Shown one piece after another: positions 43,153 through 52,068 of a stretch of DNA of 64,000 nucleotides. The DNA is from Halobacteriovorax marinus. GTDB taxonomy: Bacteria > Bdellovibrionota > Bacteriovoracia > Bacteriovoracales > Bacteriovoracaceae. The notes under the pieces were generated by a model, which was given only the letters and a program-made list of their open reading frames with translations, made no database searches and was not told the origin of the DNA. A program made the position numbers and the translations under genes. Location of the stretch: contig MAAO01000006.1 in assembly GCA_002163155.1 (NCBI GenBank), forward strand, positions 310,001-374,000, in the 5' to 3' direction. The first letter of the stretch is position 1; each line of letters starts with the position of its first letter.

Positions 43153-44784
43153 TTAAAAAAACCTCTTTCTAAAGGTCTTGTACTTTCTTTTTGGTAGCAA
43201 GACCTTACAAAGATATAAGTAATTTTCTTGATTCATTTCTTTATGGCATAGAACTTCCATTATCTCCGGAAGTTTTTTCGATTTTTTCTCAAAATATTGA
43301 TCAAATAAAATGTCGCCAAACATATACCCAATAATTTTAGCCATCTTATAGATCTTAGAAAGATTTTGTCCTTTCAAAATTTCAGATATATTAATCTCTC
43401 TAGTGTCGTGTTCAATTAATTCGAGACACTGTAAATGGTAATTTCTTTCTAGATTTGTTTTCATTCTAGATTTCTCAAAAAGATCTGAATAGAGATCACA
43501 CTTTCTGTAGGGATTAATAATCTTGGAACAAAAGTAGGCAAAACAAAATTGAGACACAAAGAATGTGAATCTCTTCTCTTGAGAGGAGTGTGAAAGTATG
43601 CTTACTGCCTCATTCTTTTGTAAATTTCTTTGGATTTGCCATAAGTGTATTCCCCCAAGATAGGAAAGACGATTAATTGAATAATTAGAGCAATAGTAAT
43701 CATTTGTATTAGGAACTTTAAAACTTCTACCTTTAACCACAAGATCTTTAAAATATTTAGAAACAGTTGGCTTTTTTATTTTCTCTACCTTCTGCAAGAT
43801 GAAATTCATCTTTTGGTGATCATATAGGTTGAAATCTTCAAGAATATCTCTATCTATTTTTAAGTTTAATCCCTTGGCCATTTTCTCCGCTAAGAAAACA
43901 AAGGTGTCTGTGGCATTTTCATTAAAGCTCTTGAGTCCAGACTCCATTATATATTCATGAATATCAAACTCAGGATCTTCAAGTAAATTTTCGTACCAGT
44001 AAATCATACTTTCGTACTTAACCCATGGGGCAGAGGATTGAATTGAAAATTCATTTTCCTCAAATTCAATGATTTGAGTTTTTTTTCGGCCCATCTGGGT
44101 ATCTTCTAATTTCCAGTAAACAGCATCTAAGTTCTGGTGGATTATTGTTTGCTTGAATTTCGCATTAGTCCTTTTTTCTACTTCTCTTGGAAGTTTTGTG
44201 GGGATGATATGGTATTCACCAAAGAGAACTAGAATTTTAGACTTTGGAAAAATTGATAGATATTCAACAATGATTTCTGAAGCTTTATTATCACGCGCAG
44301 AAAGAGCGCCATTTGAATTTAGAGCAAGTATTTGATGACCACCCTTTTTAGCTAATTCAAAGAATACTTTGTACTGACTCCATGGAAATCTCCATGATTC
44401 GTAATAATTTATATTCTCTAGGAATTCAATTTCAGTCAAATGACCTCTTATATACTTATCAATTTCTTTTTGATGTTTAATATGAACAAATTCAACGCCT
44501 AGTACTATATGGTCATTCGTTTCAGTTATTGAGCGAATTAATCGCTGAAGGTTTCTAGAGCTTTGGTCAAATGAATGGAAATCTCCTAGATAAATAATCT
44601 GAGATCTTTTGATAGATTTGATTAATTTTTGATAACTTGAAATTAAGAAATCTCTGCTGGCGTATCTTCTTTGACTTCTTTGATAAGAAATAAGCTCTTT
44701 TGAAAGTTGGCCTTCGAGGGACAAGGCCTTCTTCTTCATATAATTGTAAATATTTTTTCGAATATTAGTTATATCTGTTTTCAT
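43153..44784 (-). CDS. Long ChaN-like (haem-binding uptake family) protein
   Basis: 543 residues. Residues about 40-240 match the ChaN/PF04187 domain: IIYLGDFHSFDQSSRNLQRLI, VLGVEFVHIKHQKEIDKYI, YESWRFPWSQYKVFFELAKKGGHQILALN and ILVLFGEYHIIPTKLPREV. No signal peptide is seen, and the C-terminal 300 residues have no family I recognise. ChaN itself is a roughly 300-residue lipoprotein, so this is a longer, apparently cytoplasmic relative. Its 5' end faces away from the 949-residue gene upstream; both are on the minus strand 58 bases apart. Confidence 0.65.
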   Translation of the reverse strand: MKTDITNIRKNIYNYMKKKALSLEGQLSKELISYQRSQRRYASRDFLISSYQKLIKSIKRSQIIYLGDFHSFDQSSRNLQRLIRSITETNDHIVLGVEFVHIKHQKEIDKYIRGHLTEIEFLENINYYESWRFPWSQYKVFFELAKKGGHQILALNSNGALSARDNKASEIIVEYLSIFPKSKILVLFGEYHIIPTKLPREVEKRTNAKFKQTIIHQNLDAVYWKLEDTQMGRKKTQIIEFEENEFSIQSSAPWVKYESMIYWYENLLEDPEFDIHEYIMESGLKSFNENATDTFVFLAEKMAKGLNLKIDRDILEDFNLYDHQKMNFILQKVEKIKKPTVSKYFKDLVVKGRSFKVPNTNDYYCSNYSINRLSYLGGIHLWQIQRNLQKNEAVSILSHSSQEKRFTFFVSQFCFAYFCSKIINPYRKCDLYSDLFEKSRMKTNLERNYHLQCLELIEHDTREINISEILKGQNLSKIYKMAKIIGYMFGDILFDQYFEKKSKKLPEIMEVLCHKEMNQENYLYLCKVLLPKRKYKTFRKRFF

Positions 44785-44841
44785 ATACTTACCTTAATTC
44801 TAGTTAAGAATTAGGATAAACGATATAGAAAAATTAAAATT

Positions 44842-47691
44842 TTATGAATTAATATTATTTGTAAGGATAGAGAGGATTCTAGAGTTGCAATTTTTCTCTA
44901 AATGGCTAATTGAGTCTCTAAGGCTCGTGTGATTTATAAGTATTGACTCTAGTTCTTTTGAGCTAGGAACTTTTAGATTTTGTAAAATAGAAGAGACTGG
45001 CATATCAACAGCAGATGAGAGAATAAACTTCATAAACTTTGCAAGGAGATCGGAAGTATACAGTTGAACAATTACCTTATCGCCAGAGATGAGCTGAATG
45101 TAGTGAGTGTTGTTATCAGGCTCAAGTCCCGTTTCAATGCTCGTAAGAGGTAAGTGTATATCACTAGGGTTCTTTAGAGGGATCTTAGGGAATATGTCCT
45201 CGTTCTTTGGGTAGATATTGTATGAAGAGCTCTTGATTAGCTGCTCTACAATCACAGGGTTCTTAAAGATCTCTGCAGGAGTTTGATCTAATTTCTCAAG
45301 TGAGTTGTTGAGACCTGTTTTAAAATGAGAAAGCATGCTCATTGTGTGCCAAGAGTATTTCTTAACTATTGAGTCGAGGAGCATGGCTGACTTTTCATAA
45401 TTTTCTTTTAAAGTTTCTGGGTGAGAATTTAAAATCTCAGATGAAGTTAGATTAAAAACATTGAAAGACTCTAAAAGATGCTCAGGAATATGTTGATTCT
45501 CTAAGAAGAATTTTGGAATAAGTAGAGATCTCAACTTTGACTTAATTTTGGTATATCCACCATTCAAGAAGAGTTGAATAATTTGTTTTCCAAGTTGAGT
45601 ATTAAAATACTCTCTAAATACATTTAAGTTAATATCATTTCTTTTTGGTATAAGTCCAAAATATTGAAAATAAGCCATTCCGTATTGTTCTAACTTAGCC
45701 TGGTAAACATCAGAAGAAGTTAGCTCAAGTATAATATTTTTTGGGTTTGTGTAGTTCACTATAAGAAGAAGTGGAAATCTTTCTTCATTTCTTATGGTAA
45801 TTCCTAAAAGTTCAGAAGTTACTCTGTTTTTTCGTCCAGAATTGTATTCACTGCTTAAGGTTTCAATCTGAAAGAAAGTATCAAATGGAGTACAAGAAGT
45901 AGTGAGGTTCTTGAAAAAGTTAGGATGTGTAATATTGGAAGAATCATTAGAAGTTGAGCTAAGTAGTAGTCCGTCTAATATTGCATCTTGATGAAAATCA
46001 AATGTTACACCTTCTGCGGGCTCTCCTTGATAAATAGGAGTAGAAGAAGGAGATTTTTGATCCATAAACCTATGAAGCTCTCCGACGAAGCTGTGAAACT
46101 TATTAAAAATTTCTAAATTTCCATTCCATCTAAAACTTAGGCAAGATTCTTTATCAGAACTAGCAATTGGAGTTAAGAAGGCAGGTTTAGAGAAATGTTT
46201 TCTCTTCTTAAAGATATATAAGTAACTGGCTATCTCACCACGACCAGTTAGCTGGTCAAAGTTAAATAAGGCTTCAATTTTAGTATCTTTTAAAAAATGT
46301 TCGATCTTATCACTTTGAGAAGGAACGAAGAACTTTTGATTTGTAAAAACGTAGAGATAACCACTCTTATCTAGCTCTTTTAATTGCGAACTAATTTGAG
46401 ACATCAGGTAGTGATGTGGGTTTTTCTTTGGAAGCTCCGTAAGGTTTAAAACAATTCTATCGAAAACTTGAGAGGTTTCCTTTATTTCGCTATTGTTAAA
46501 AATAGACATTTGTCCGGCTTCATTTGCTGAAGACTTTAAATGTTTGTCATTCATGACTGAACAAATAAGAGGAAGAACGTCGTGACCTTGAAATGTAGAC
46601 AATTCAATTAAAAAAGTTAGAAACTGAATTTCCTGACATATCTTAGTATATTTTCCATGAAAGAATTCTGAACCTGAGAACTCTGGACAAATAACCTTTT
46701 GCCAGTCTTCAAGAACATTATTCTCTTGGGCCATCCAATGGGAAAGGCTGAGTGAAGATAAATTATTTCCAGAGAACTTTGTTGAAAGAGTTGTTAACTT
46801 TTCTTTAGATCTCGTTTTGAATAGATTTTCAAATGGAGTTCCTTGCTCTTCACCATCATTTTCTAGCCAAGTAGGGAGACTGGTCAAAAGACTGTTCACA
46901 AATAGACCAAATGATTTGTGAGAATATGAGTGAGAGTATTCAAGCTCTGAAAGATCATATGTCGCAAGCTTCATCATTTCAGTAGTTGAAATTCGAGCAA
47001 GATTATTTTTAATATCAGTAACACTTTCACTTGTGTTTATTGATGGTCGGTACCAGCTGTATTGGTGAATTTTGAAAGACTCACATTTCAATTCTGTACT
47101 AGATCCTGTTTTAAAAATTCTACTAAGAACTGAGTTAGGATTATGTAAATCAATTTTATCAACACTAATCTCTAGTTTAGTTGCCAGAGCTAAGAGAAAT
47201 CTAGCTTTGTATAGGTAAACTGTTACAGATCTAAAGCAGTAGAGGTCAATAAAATTATCGATCTCTGGGGCGTATTGCTTAGATGTTGAAATGTAATTTG
47301 AAAACTTCGTAGAGTTATCTAATTTATTAGTATGAATGTTTTTAAATTCTATATAATTTAAAAATTCACTAAAAACTATTTTCTGATGGGATTTATTTCT
47401 ATTAATAATTTCTTTGAATTGGTTTTTAGCATCTGCAATTAAGGCGTTATGAGCCCTCTTAATACAGAAGCCTGGTCTAGATAGAAGACCTTCACCGCTC
47501 CACCCTGGAACAAGAAATGATTGTGGTTCAAATGATACTGTGTGATTTCCAGAAAATTCTGGAGGCAACTCGAGGTCTAAACTCCCTTGATTGGAGCTTC
47601 CAAGTTGTGCGGCCATAAGTCCTTGATTTATAGGGGACGAATTAAGCCAAGATAGTGCTGTAAATTGATCAGTATTCAATTCACACACCAA
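44842..47691 (-). CDS. Large protein resembling an N6-adenine DNA methyltransferase lacking the catalytic motif
   Basis: 949 residues from a TTG start. The middle (about 400-500) looks like the second half of an N6-adenine methylase: VFDRIVLNLTELPKKN where FDxIxxNPPY is expected, then LDKSGYLYVFTNQKFFV, FLKDTKIEALFNFD and ASYLYIFKKR (compare PGGxxxxVxPxxFL...RxxLLxxxxIxxIIxL...TxxLxFxK). A later block LGKQIIQLFLNGGYTKIKSKLRSLLIPKF resembles target-recognition or C-terminal parts of type I/IIG enzymes. NPPY is replaced by NLTE (416-419) and no FxGxG SAM loop is seen. It is therefore probably a non-catalytic relative. No partner restriction gene is present. Confidence 0.5.
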   Translation of the reverse strand: MVCELNTDQFTALSWLNSSPINQGLMAAQLGSSNQGSLDLELPPEFSGNHTVSFEPQSFLVPGWSGEGLLSRPGFCIKRAHNALIADAKNQFKEIINRNKSHQKIVFSEFLNYIEFKNIHTNKLDNSTKFSNYISTSKQYAPEIDNFIDLYCFRSVTVYLYKARFLLALATKLEISVDKIDLHNPNSVLSRIFKTGSSTELKCESFKIHQYSWYRPSINTSESVTDIKNNLARISTTEMMKLATYDLSELEYSHSYSHKSFGLFVNSLLTSLPTWLENDGEEQGTPFENLFKTRSKEKLTTLSTKFSGNNLSSLSLSHWMAQENNVLEDWQKVICPEFSGSEFFHGKYTKICQEIQFLTFLIELSTFQGHDVLPLICSVMNDKHLKSSANEAGQMSIFNNSEIKETSQVFDRIVLNLTELPKKNPHHYLMSQISSQLKELDKSGYLYVFTNQKFFVPSQSDKIEHFLKDTKIEALFNFDQLTGRGEIASYLYIFKKRKHFSKPAFLTPIASSDKESCLSFRWNGNLEIFNKFHSFVGELHRFMDQKSPSSTPIYQGEPAEGVTFDFHQDAILDGLLLSSTSNDSSNITHPNFFKNLTTSCTPFDTFFQIETLSSEYNSGRKNRVTSELLGITIRNEERFPLLLIVNYTNPKNIILELTSSDVYQAKLEQYGMAYFQYFGLIPKRNDINLNVFREYFNTQLGKQIIQLFLNGGYTKIKSKLRSLLIPKFFLENQHIPEHLLESFNVFNLTSSEILNSHPETLKENYEKSAMLLDSIVKKYSWHTMSMLSHFKTGLNNSLEKLDQTPAEIFKNPVIVEQLIKSSSYNIYPKNEDIFPKIPLKNPSDIHLPLTSIETGLEPDNNTHYIQLISGDKVIVQLYTSDLLAKFMKFILSSAVDMPVSSILQNLKVPSSKELESILINHTSLRDSISHLEKNCNSRILSILTNNINS

Positions 47692-47863
47692 GGATTGTTT
47701 AGTTTACAGTAGTGCATATTATATTAATATCTCATTAAAATAAGTGGGTATGGTTTTGTACACGAAGGATGGTTGAAAGTCATTTTAAATGACAGTCAAT
47801 TTAGTATTAAAATGTCCGACTTATAAGCTAAGGTATTGTTATTCCTCATTAAATTTAAAATGT

Positions 47864-47891
47864 TAAAGTTTCTTACATCTGAGGTCGATAA
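47864..47891 (+). promoter_or_regulatory. Sigma-28-like promoter of the acidic-protein gene
   Basis: TAAAGTTT (47864-47871, perfect), 12 bases, then GTCGATAA (47884-47891, 7 of 8). Predicted leader about 44 bases to the ATG at 47943, which has AGGAG 6 bases upstream. Confidence 0.7.
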
Positions 47892-47942
47892 GAATAAGAG
47901 CAATAATTATGCGCGTCAATACGACAAGAGCAGGAGATTCAC

Positions 47943-48608
47943 ATGGACGAAAACAAACTAGAGGAAGCAATGGCCGAAACAGTTGAACAGAGTTTTAATG
48001 ACTCTGAACTTGAGGACATAATGAATGAAATTGAAAACCTTGAAAAAGAGTTTGTTGAAGATGGTGAAAGTGCTCCAGAAAACTTAGTTGTAACTGAGAC
48101 TAAGCAAAATGAAATGCAAAATGAAATTGATAAAGAAGTTGAGTCTATTTCTGAAGAAATGACACCAGTCGCTAGCGATGAAGAGCCAGTTGAGGAGATT
48201 CAAGAAGTATCAATGGCCGCAGAGCCGGAAGCTACAATTGAAGAATCAGTTGAAGAATCATTTGATGAAGTTGCAGATGAATTAGTAGCAGAAATGGAAG
48301 AAGAAGAAATAGAAATAGAAAATAATGTTGTTGAATTACCAACTGCCAAGGAATCTCCTGCAGCAGATAGTGGAGCAAATATGGACTTCACTGCGTCAGG
48401 ATCTATGGACTTTAACCTTAACTTTAAAATTGGAAGTGAAACAGCTTCTTTGAAAGTTGATGGTGAGAAAGGACTAACTGTTGAAATGGGTGGAGTTAGT
48501 ATCAAAATAACTGAATCTGAAGGTTGTACTGTGACAATGGATGGTGGTGTCAACTTCAATATTCCTTTGACCACAGCAGATGATGCAGCTAAAAAGAAAG
48601 CGGCATAA
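47943..48608 (+). CDS. Highly acidic protein with C-terminal strand-rich domain
   Basis: 221 residues, not recognised. Residues 1-140 are extremely Glu/Asp-rich (EEMEEEEIEIENN type) and probably disordered. Residues about 148-212 look like a small beta structure with repeated strands (MDFNLNFKIGSETASLKVDGEKG, GVSIKITESEGCTV, GGVNFNIPL). The tail is Lys/Ala. No signal or membrane segment. Its very acidic charge is opposite to the histone-like protein, which shares the same promoter type; a link is only speculation. Confidence 0.72.
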   Translation: MDENKLEEAMAETVEQSFNDSELEDIMNEIENLEKEFVEDGESAPENLVVTETKQNEMQNEIDKEVESISEEMTPVASDEEPVEEIQEVSMAAEPEATIEESVEESFDEVADELVAEMEEEEIEIENNVVELPTAKESPAADSGANMDFTASGSMDFNLNFKIGSETASLKVDGEKGLTVEMGGVSIKITESEGCTVTMDGGVNFNIPLTTADDAAKKKAA

Positions 48609-48654
48609 GTAAATGCTTAAAAGATAGAATCAATAAAATTCAGACGGTAAAAAT

Positions 48655-49236
48655 ATGTCTATAAAAATATTGGGGGGTTTGGCTAAAGGTCAAACCCTTT
48701 TAGTTCCTAAGGGTGATCTCATTCGCCCAACCTCGGTCATGCTAAGAAGAAAAATTTTTGATGCTCGTCAGGATATGAGTGGCTATTCATTTTTTGATAT
48801 TTGTGCAGGTAGTGGTGCTGTTGGCCTTGAGGCCCTATCTCGAGGTGCTGATGAAGTGACTTTAGTTGAAACTAACTCAAAAGTTTTTTCTTTAACAAAG
48901 ACAAATGTTAAAACTATTCAAAATTCATCTGCAGACTTAGGTAACATTCAACTTCAAAAAGGTGATGCAATAAAGTGGCTTTCAAAATTTCAGTCCACTT
49001 ATATGGCCATGTCTGAAATAGAGAAAGAGTCGGTTATTATTTTTATAGATCCACCTTATGAACAGCATGAGATATATAAGTCAGCACTTAATATATTAAA
49101 TGAAATAAATTTCTGTGGTGAAATTTGGATTGAATCTGATGAGCAGAAAGGTATCAAAAAGTCTTACTTGCAAGAGCTCTTTCCTGACAAAAAAATTTAT
49201 TCTCAAGGAACAAGTTTTATTCTCATCGTACGCTAG
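48655..49236 (+). CDS. rsmD: 16S rRNA (guanine(966)-N2)-methyltransferase RsmD
   Basis: 193 residues. It methylates G966 of 16S rRNA. The N-terminal KILGGLAKGQTLLVPKGDLIRPTSVMLRRKIFD is the RsmD pattern. The SAM loop is FFDICAGSGAVGLEALSRGA (46-65), and the catalytic DPPY is at 132-135. coaD follows at 59 bases, the conserved rsmD-coaD pair. Confidence 0.93.
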   Translation: MSIKILGGLAKGQTLLVPKGDLIRPTSVMLRRKIFDARQDMSGYSFFDICAGSGAVGLEALSRGADEVTLVETNSKVFSLTKTNVKTIQNSSADLGNIQLQKGDAIKWLSKFQSTYMAMSEIEKESVIIFIDPPYEQHEIYKSALNILNEINFCGEIWIESDEQKGIKKSYLQELFPDKKIYSQGTSFILIVR

Positions 49237-49295
49237 GCATTTACTCATTTTATCTATAAAATATCTCTGTTGATAAAAAAATCTCGGAGTTATCC

Positions 49296-49769
49296 ATGTC
49301 TAAAACAGCCCTTTATGCAGGAACATTTGATCCTTTTACAAACGGTCACGAAGATATATTAAAAAGGTCTTTAAATCTTTTTAATAAAGTAACTCTTTTA
49401 GTTGCTGTCTCTCCATCTAAAAAACCCCTTTTTACAACTGAAGAGCGACTCGAAATGTTGAGAGAGCTTTTTAAAGATGATCCACGAATTACAGTAGACT
49501 CTTGGGATGGACTCTTAGTTGATTATGCTAAGAACAATAAAATAGATGTCGTAATAAGAGGACTAAGACCTACAGGTGACTTTGAAGTTGAGTTTCAGAT
49601 GGCTTCAATGAACAATAAATTATTTCCAGAGATGGAGACTGTTTTTCTTATGACGGAAGGGCAGAATTACTTTATTTCCTCTTCTCTTGTGAAGGAAGTT
49701 CATAATCACAGTGGTCATGTTAAAGACTTCGTACCAAAGATAATTTATAAATGGCTGACTAAGGGCTAA
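49296..49769 (+). CDS. coaD: Phosphopantetheine adenylyltransferase
   Basis: 157 residues. It catalyses the penultimate step of coenzyme A synthesis. The nucleotidyltransferase motif GTFDPFTNGH ends at His18, and the second site is YFISSSLVKEV. Size and sequence are standard. The downstream aminotransferase starts 7 bases later. Confidence 0.95.
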   Translation: MSKTALYAGTFDPFTNGHEDILKRSLNLFNKVTLLVAVSPSKKPLFTTEERLEMLRELFKDDPRITVDSWDGLLVDYAKNNKIDVVIRGLRPTGDFEVEFQMASMNNKLFPEMETVFLMTEGQNYFISSSLVKEVHNHSGHVKDFVPKIIYKWLTKG

Positions 49770-49776
49770 GGATTAT

Positions 49777-51000
49777 ATGAAAATAAGTAAAAGAGTTTCT
49801 AAGATTTCTGAAAGTGTAACATTACAATTAAACTCACTTGCTGTGAGTATGGAAGAAGAAGGAAAGAAGGTTTGGAATCTCACTGCTGGTCAACTTCCTT
49901 TTAGACCGGGAAACGAATTTACTGAAAGTTTAAGGAGTGAGTTAGTTTTCTTAAACAGTTTTCAATATTCCCCAGTGGCTGGTTTTAAGAAATTAAGGGA
50001 AAAGGTCATAGACTATTATAATACTTCTAGGGAAGTTGATGTAAGTGAAACTCACAATGTATTAATCAGTAATGGTGGTAAACATTCCATTTCAAATGTT
50101 CTTGCTTCAATCATTGATCCAGGAGATGAGGTCATTCTTCTTGCTCCATATTGGGTTTCATACCCTGAATTGGTTAAGCTTTATGAAGGGAAGCCTGTCA
50201 TTATTTCTTCAAGTATCTATGAAGAATTTCATCCGTCGATTGACGATATAAAATCGGCCATAAATTCAAAAACTAAAGCAATTATAATAAACAGTCCTAA
50301 TAATCCTGGTGGAATTCACTATAGTGAATCTTGGATGAAAGAGTTTGCAAGTCTTGTCCTAGAATACCCTGAACTCATTCTCATCAGTGATGAAATTTAT
50401 TTTGAATTGAGTTACTTTGATCCGAAACCAACTTACTTCTATCAATTTGAAAAATCATTACTAGAGAGAACTATCGTTATTGATGGTGTTTCAAAAAATA
50501 TGGCCTTAACTGGTCTTCGAATTGGATTTTGTATTGCTCCTAATGAGCTCATTTCGGCAATGACAAGACTCCAGGGGCAGACAGCTTCAGGAGCTAATAG
50601 TTTGGTTCAAAAAGCACTTTTAGGTTATAACTTCAGTTTAATTCATGACTACTTGGAGCCAATTAAAGGGCACCTAAGAGAAAATGCTAGAACGATTCAA
50701 GATATTCTCAGAGAAAACCAGCTATCTCAGTGTTGGTATCAATCTAAATCAGCATTTTACTATTTAATCGACTTTTCTGGTGCTCCAATTATTAATAAAT
50801 ATAAAAAGAATGATGACGATATGACTGACTACTCTAGTCAGATATGCCAGGGACTCTTAACTCAAAAAGGTGTTGCCGTTGTGCCTGGAGAGGCCTTTGG
50901 GGTACCTAATACTGCCAGGTTATCATTGGTTCCAACTAAGGAATTCTTTGCAGAGGCCATTACAAAAATTGTTGAATTTATGAAAGAGGCTGAGGGTTAG
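49777..51000 (+). CDS. Class I/II PLP aminotransferase
   Basis: 407 residues, fold type I. PLP lysine Lys240 in DGVSKNMALTGLRIGF; NSPNNPGG (172-179), Asp205 and Tyr208 (SDEIYFE). It is a paralogue of the aminotransferase of the aromatic operon (shared ISxxGGKHSI-like and DPGDEVIxxxPYWVSYPE blocks). The substrate is unknown. It is coupled to coaD. Confidence 0.88.
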   Translation: MKISKRVSKISESVTLQLNSLAVSMEEEGKKVWNLTAGQLPFRPGNEFTESLRSELVFLNSFQYSPVAGFKKLREKVIDYYNTSREVDVSETHNVLISNGGKHSISNVLASIIDPGDEVILLAPYWVSYPELVKLYEGKPVIISSSIYEEFHPSIDDIKSAINSKTKAIIINSPNNPGGIHYSESWMKEFASLVLEYPELILISDEIYFELSYFDPKPTYFYQFEKSLLERTIVIDGVSKNMALTGLRIGFCIAPNELISAMTRLQGQTASGANSLVQKALLGYNFSLIHDYLEPIKGHLRENARTIQDILRENQLSQCWYQSKSAFYYLIDFSGAPIINKYKKNDDDMTDYSSQICQGLLTQKGVAVVPGEAFGVPNTARLSLVPTKEFFAEAITKIVEFMKEAEG

Positions 51001-51042
51001 AGTTTTTTTCTCTCTACCCATTAACAAGGGGTTTGGGGGATA

Positions 51043-51084
51043 ATGAGTGTGGACCGGACTTTAATGTCTGATAGGAACACTCAT
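51043..51084 (+). promoter_or_regulatory. Hairpin that covers the start codon of the following lipoprotein gene
   Basis: ATGAGTGT (51043-51050) is complementary to ACACTCAT (51077-51084), which includes the first two bases of the ATG at 51083 and abuts the AGGA ribosome binding site. An 8-base stem with a 26-base loop could block initiation; this may be translational control. Confidence 0.4.
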
Positions 51085-52063
51085 GAATAAGATTACTTCT
51101 ATTTTAATGCTTTGTTTTCTTCTTACTTCCTGCGGAGGGAGTAAAGAAGATAAAGTTGATAATGCAATACTAAGAGCAAATCTTGCTTTAACAAGAGGTG
51201 ATTGCCAAACGGCAATATCAATTCTTGAATTACAAGGCAGACAAACATTAAATGATATCTATCTCAAAACTCTAGCCTCTTCCTATGCTTGCAGGGCAGG
51301 TTATAAAACTACAGTTCTCTTCGCCACAGATATTCCAAAAGTCACAGATGCTGCTCTTCTTCTTAGAGGACTTAGTACTTTTACAACAAGTCCAAATGAT
51401 TCTTTTGATAATCTAGAATACGTTGATCTACAAGTTGCTCTAGACATTCTTCTCTATGCAGGTGGAACTTTACTTTCACAGAATCCAACTTCAGCTATTA
51501 GGGATGAAATTTTTGGAAACGCAGGACAGGATATAAATGCCTTTGGCTTTTATTTAAGCTTTGCACAGTTAGGAAAATTTTCTTATTTCTATGGAAATGC
51601 TTCTGCCGTAACGGGAATAAAAGGAACGGGGGGAGTAACAAGTACTAACCCTTGTTACCTTGATTACAATGCAAACGTAAATGCTTTCTTAACAGCACTT
51701 AGTGGAGCAGGTTTGCCCACTGGAGTATGTGCAGCTGGTTCTGATGATGGGCATCCTGATTTAGTTTCAGGCGTTGATACGGTTGATGCTGCAAGAGCAT
51801 GTGAAGGAATCGTTGGCTTTAATAATATGGTTGATACTCTTGATAGTTTTATTGCTTCTTCAACCAGTGGCGACTTTGGAAATTTAATAGGAATTAAAAC
51901 TGCTGTAGATGTTGTTGAGGCCCTTATTTTAGTAGCTAAGCCAACCTTTGATACTGCTATTTTTGATACCACCAGCCAAGATCGTTGTGAACTTCTCTTC
52001 GCTGGAAACGATGAAGACATAATGTATTTTTATGCTGGAATTTTTGAAACACTACATAGGTAA
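51083..52063 (+). CDS. Lipoprotein of unknown function
   Basis: 326 residues. Lipobox FLLTSC with Cys17. The N-terminal part has a TPR-like helix pair (AILRANLALTRGDCQTAISILELQG and IYLKTLASSYACRAGY). The rest is helical with Gly/Thr/Ser turns and several Cys. An outer-membrane barrel gene starts 6 bases downstream and is probably co-translated; the pair may form a surface complex (inference). Confidence 0.7.
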   Translation: MNKITSILMLCFLLTSCGGSKEDKVDNAILRANLALTRGDCQTAISILELQGRQTLNDIYLKTLASSYACRAGYKTTVLFATDIPKVTDAALLLRGLSTFTTSPNDSFDNLEYVDLQVALDILLYAGGTLLSQNPTSAIRDEIFGNAGQDINAFGFYLSFAQLGKFSYFYGNASAVTGIKGTGGVTSTNPCYLDYNANVNAFLTALSGAGLPTGVCAAGSDDGHPDLVSGVDTVDAARACEGIVGFNNMVDTLDSFIASSTSGDFGNLIGIKTAVDVVEALILVAKPTFDTAIFDTTSQDRCELLFAGNDEDIMYFYAGIFETLHR

Positions 52064-52068
52064 CTTAA

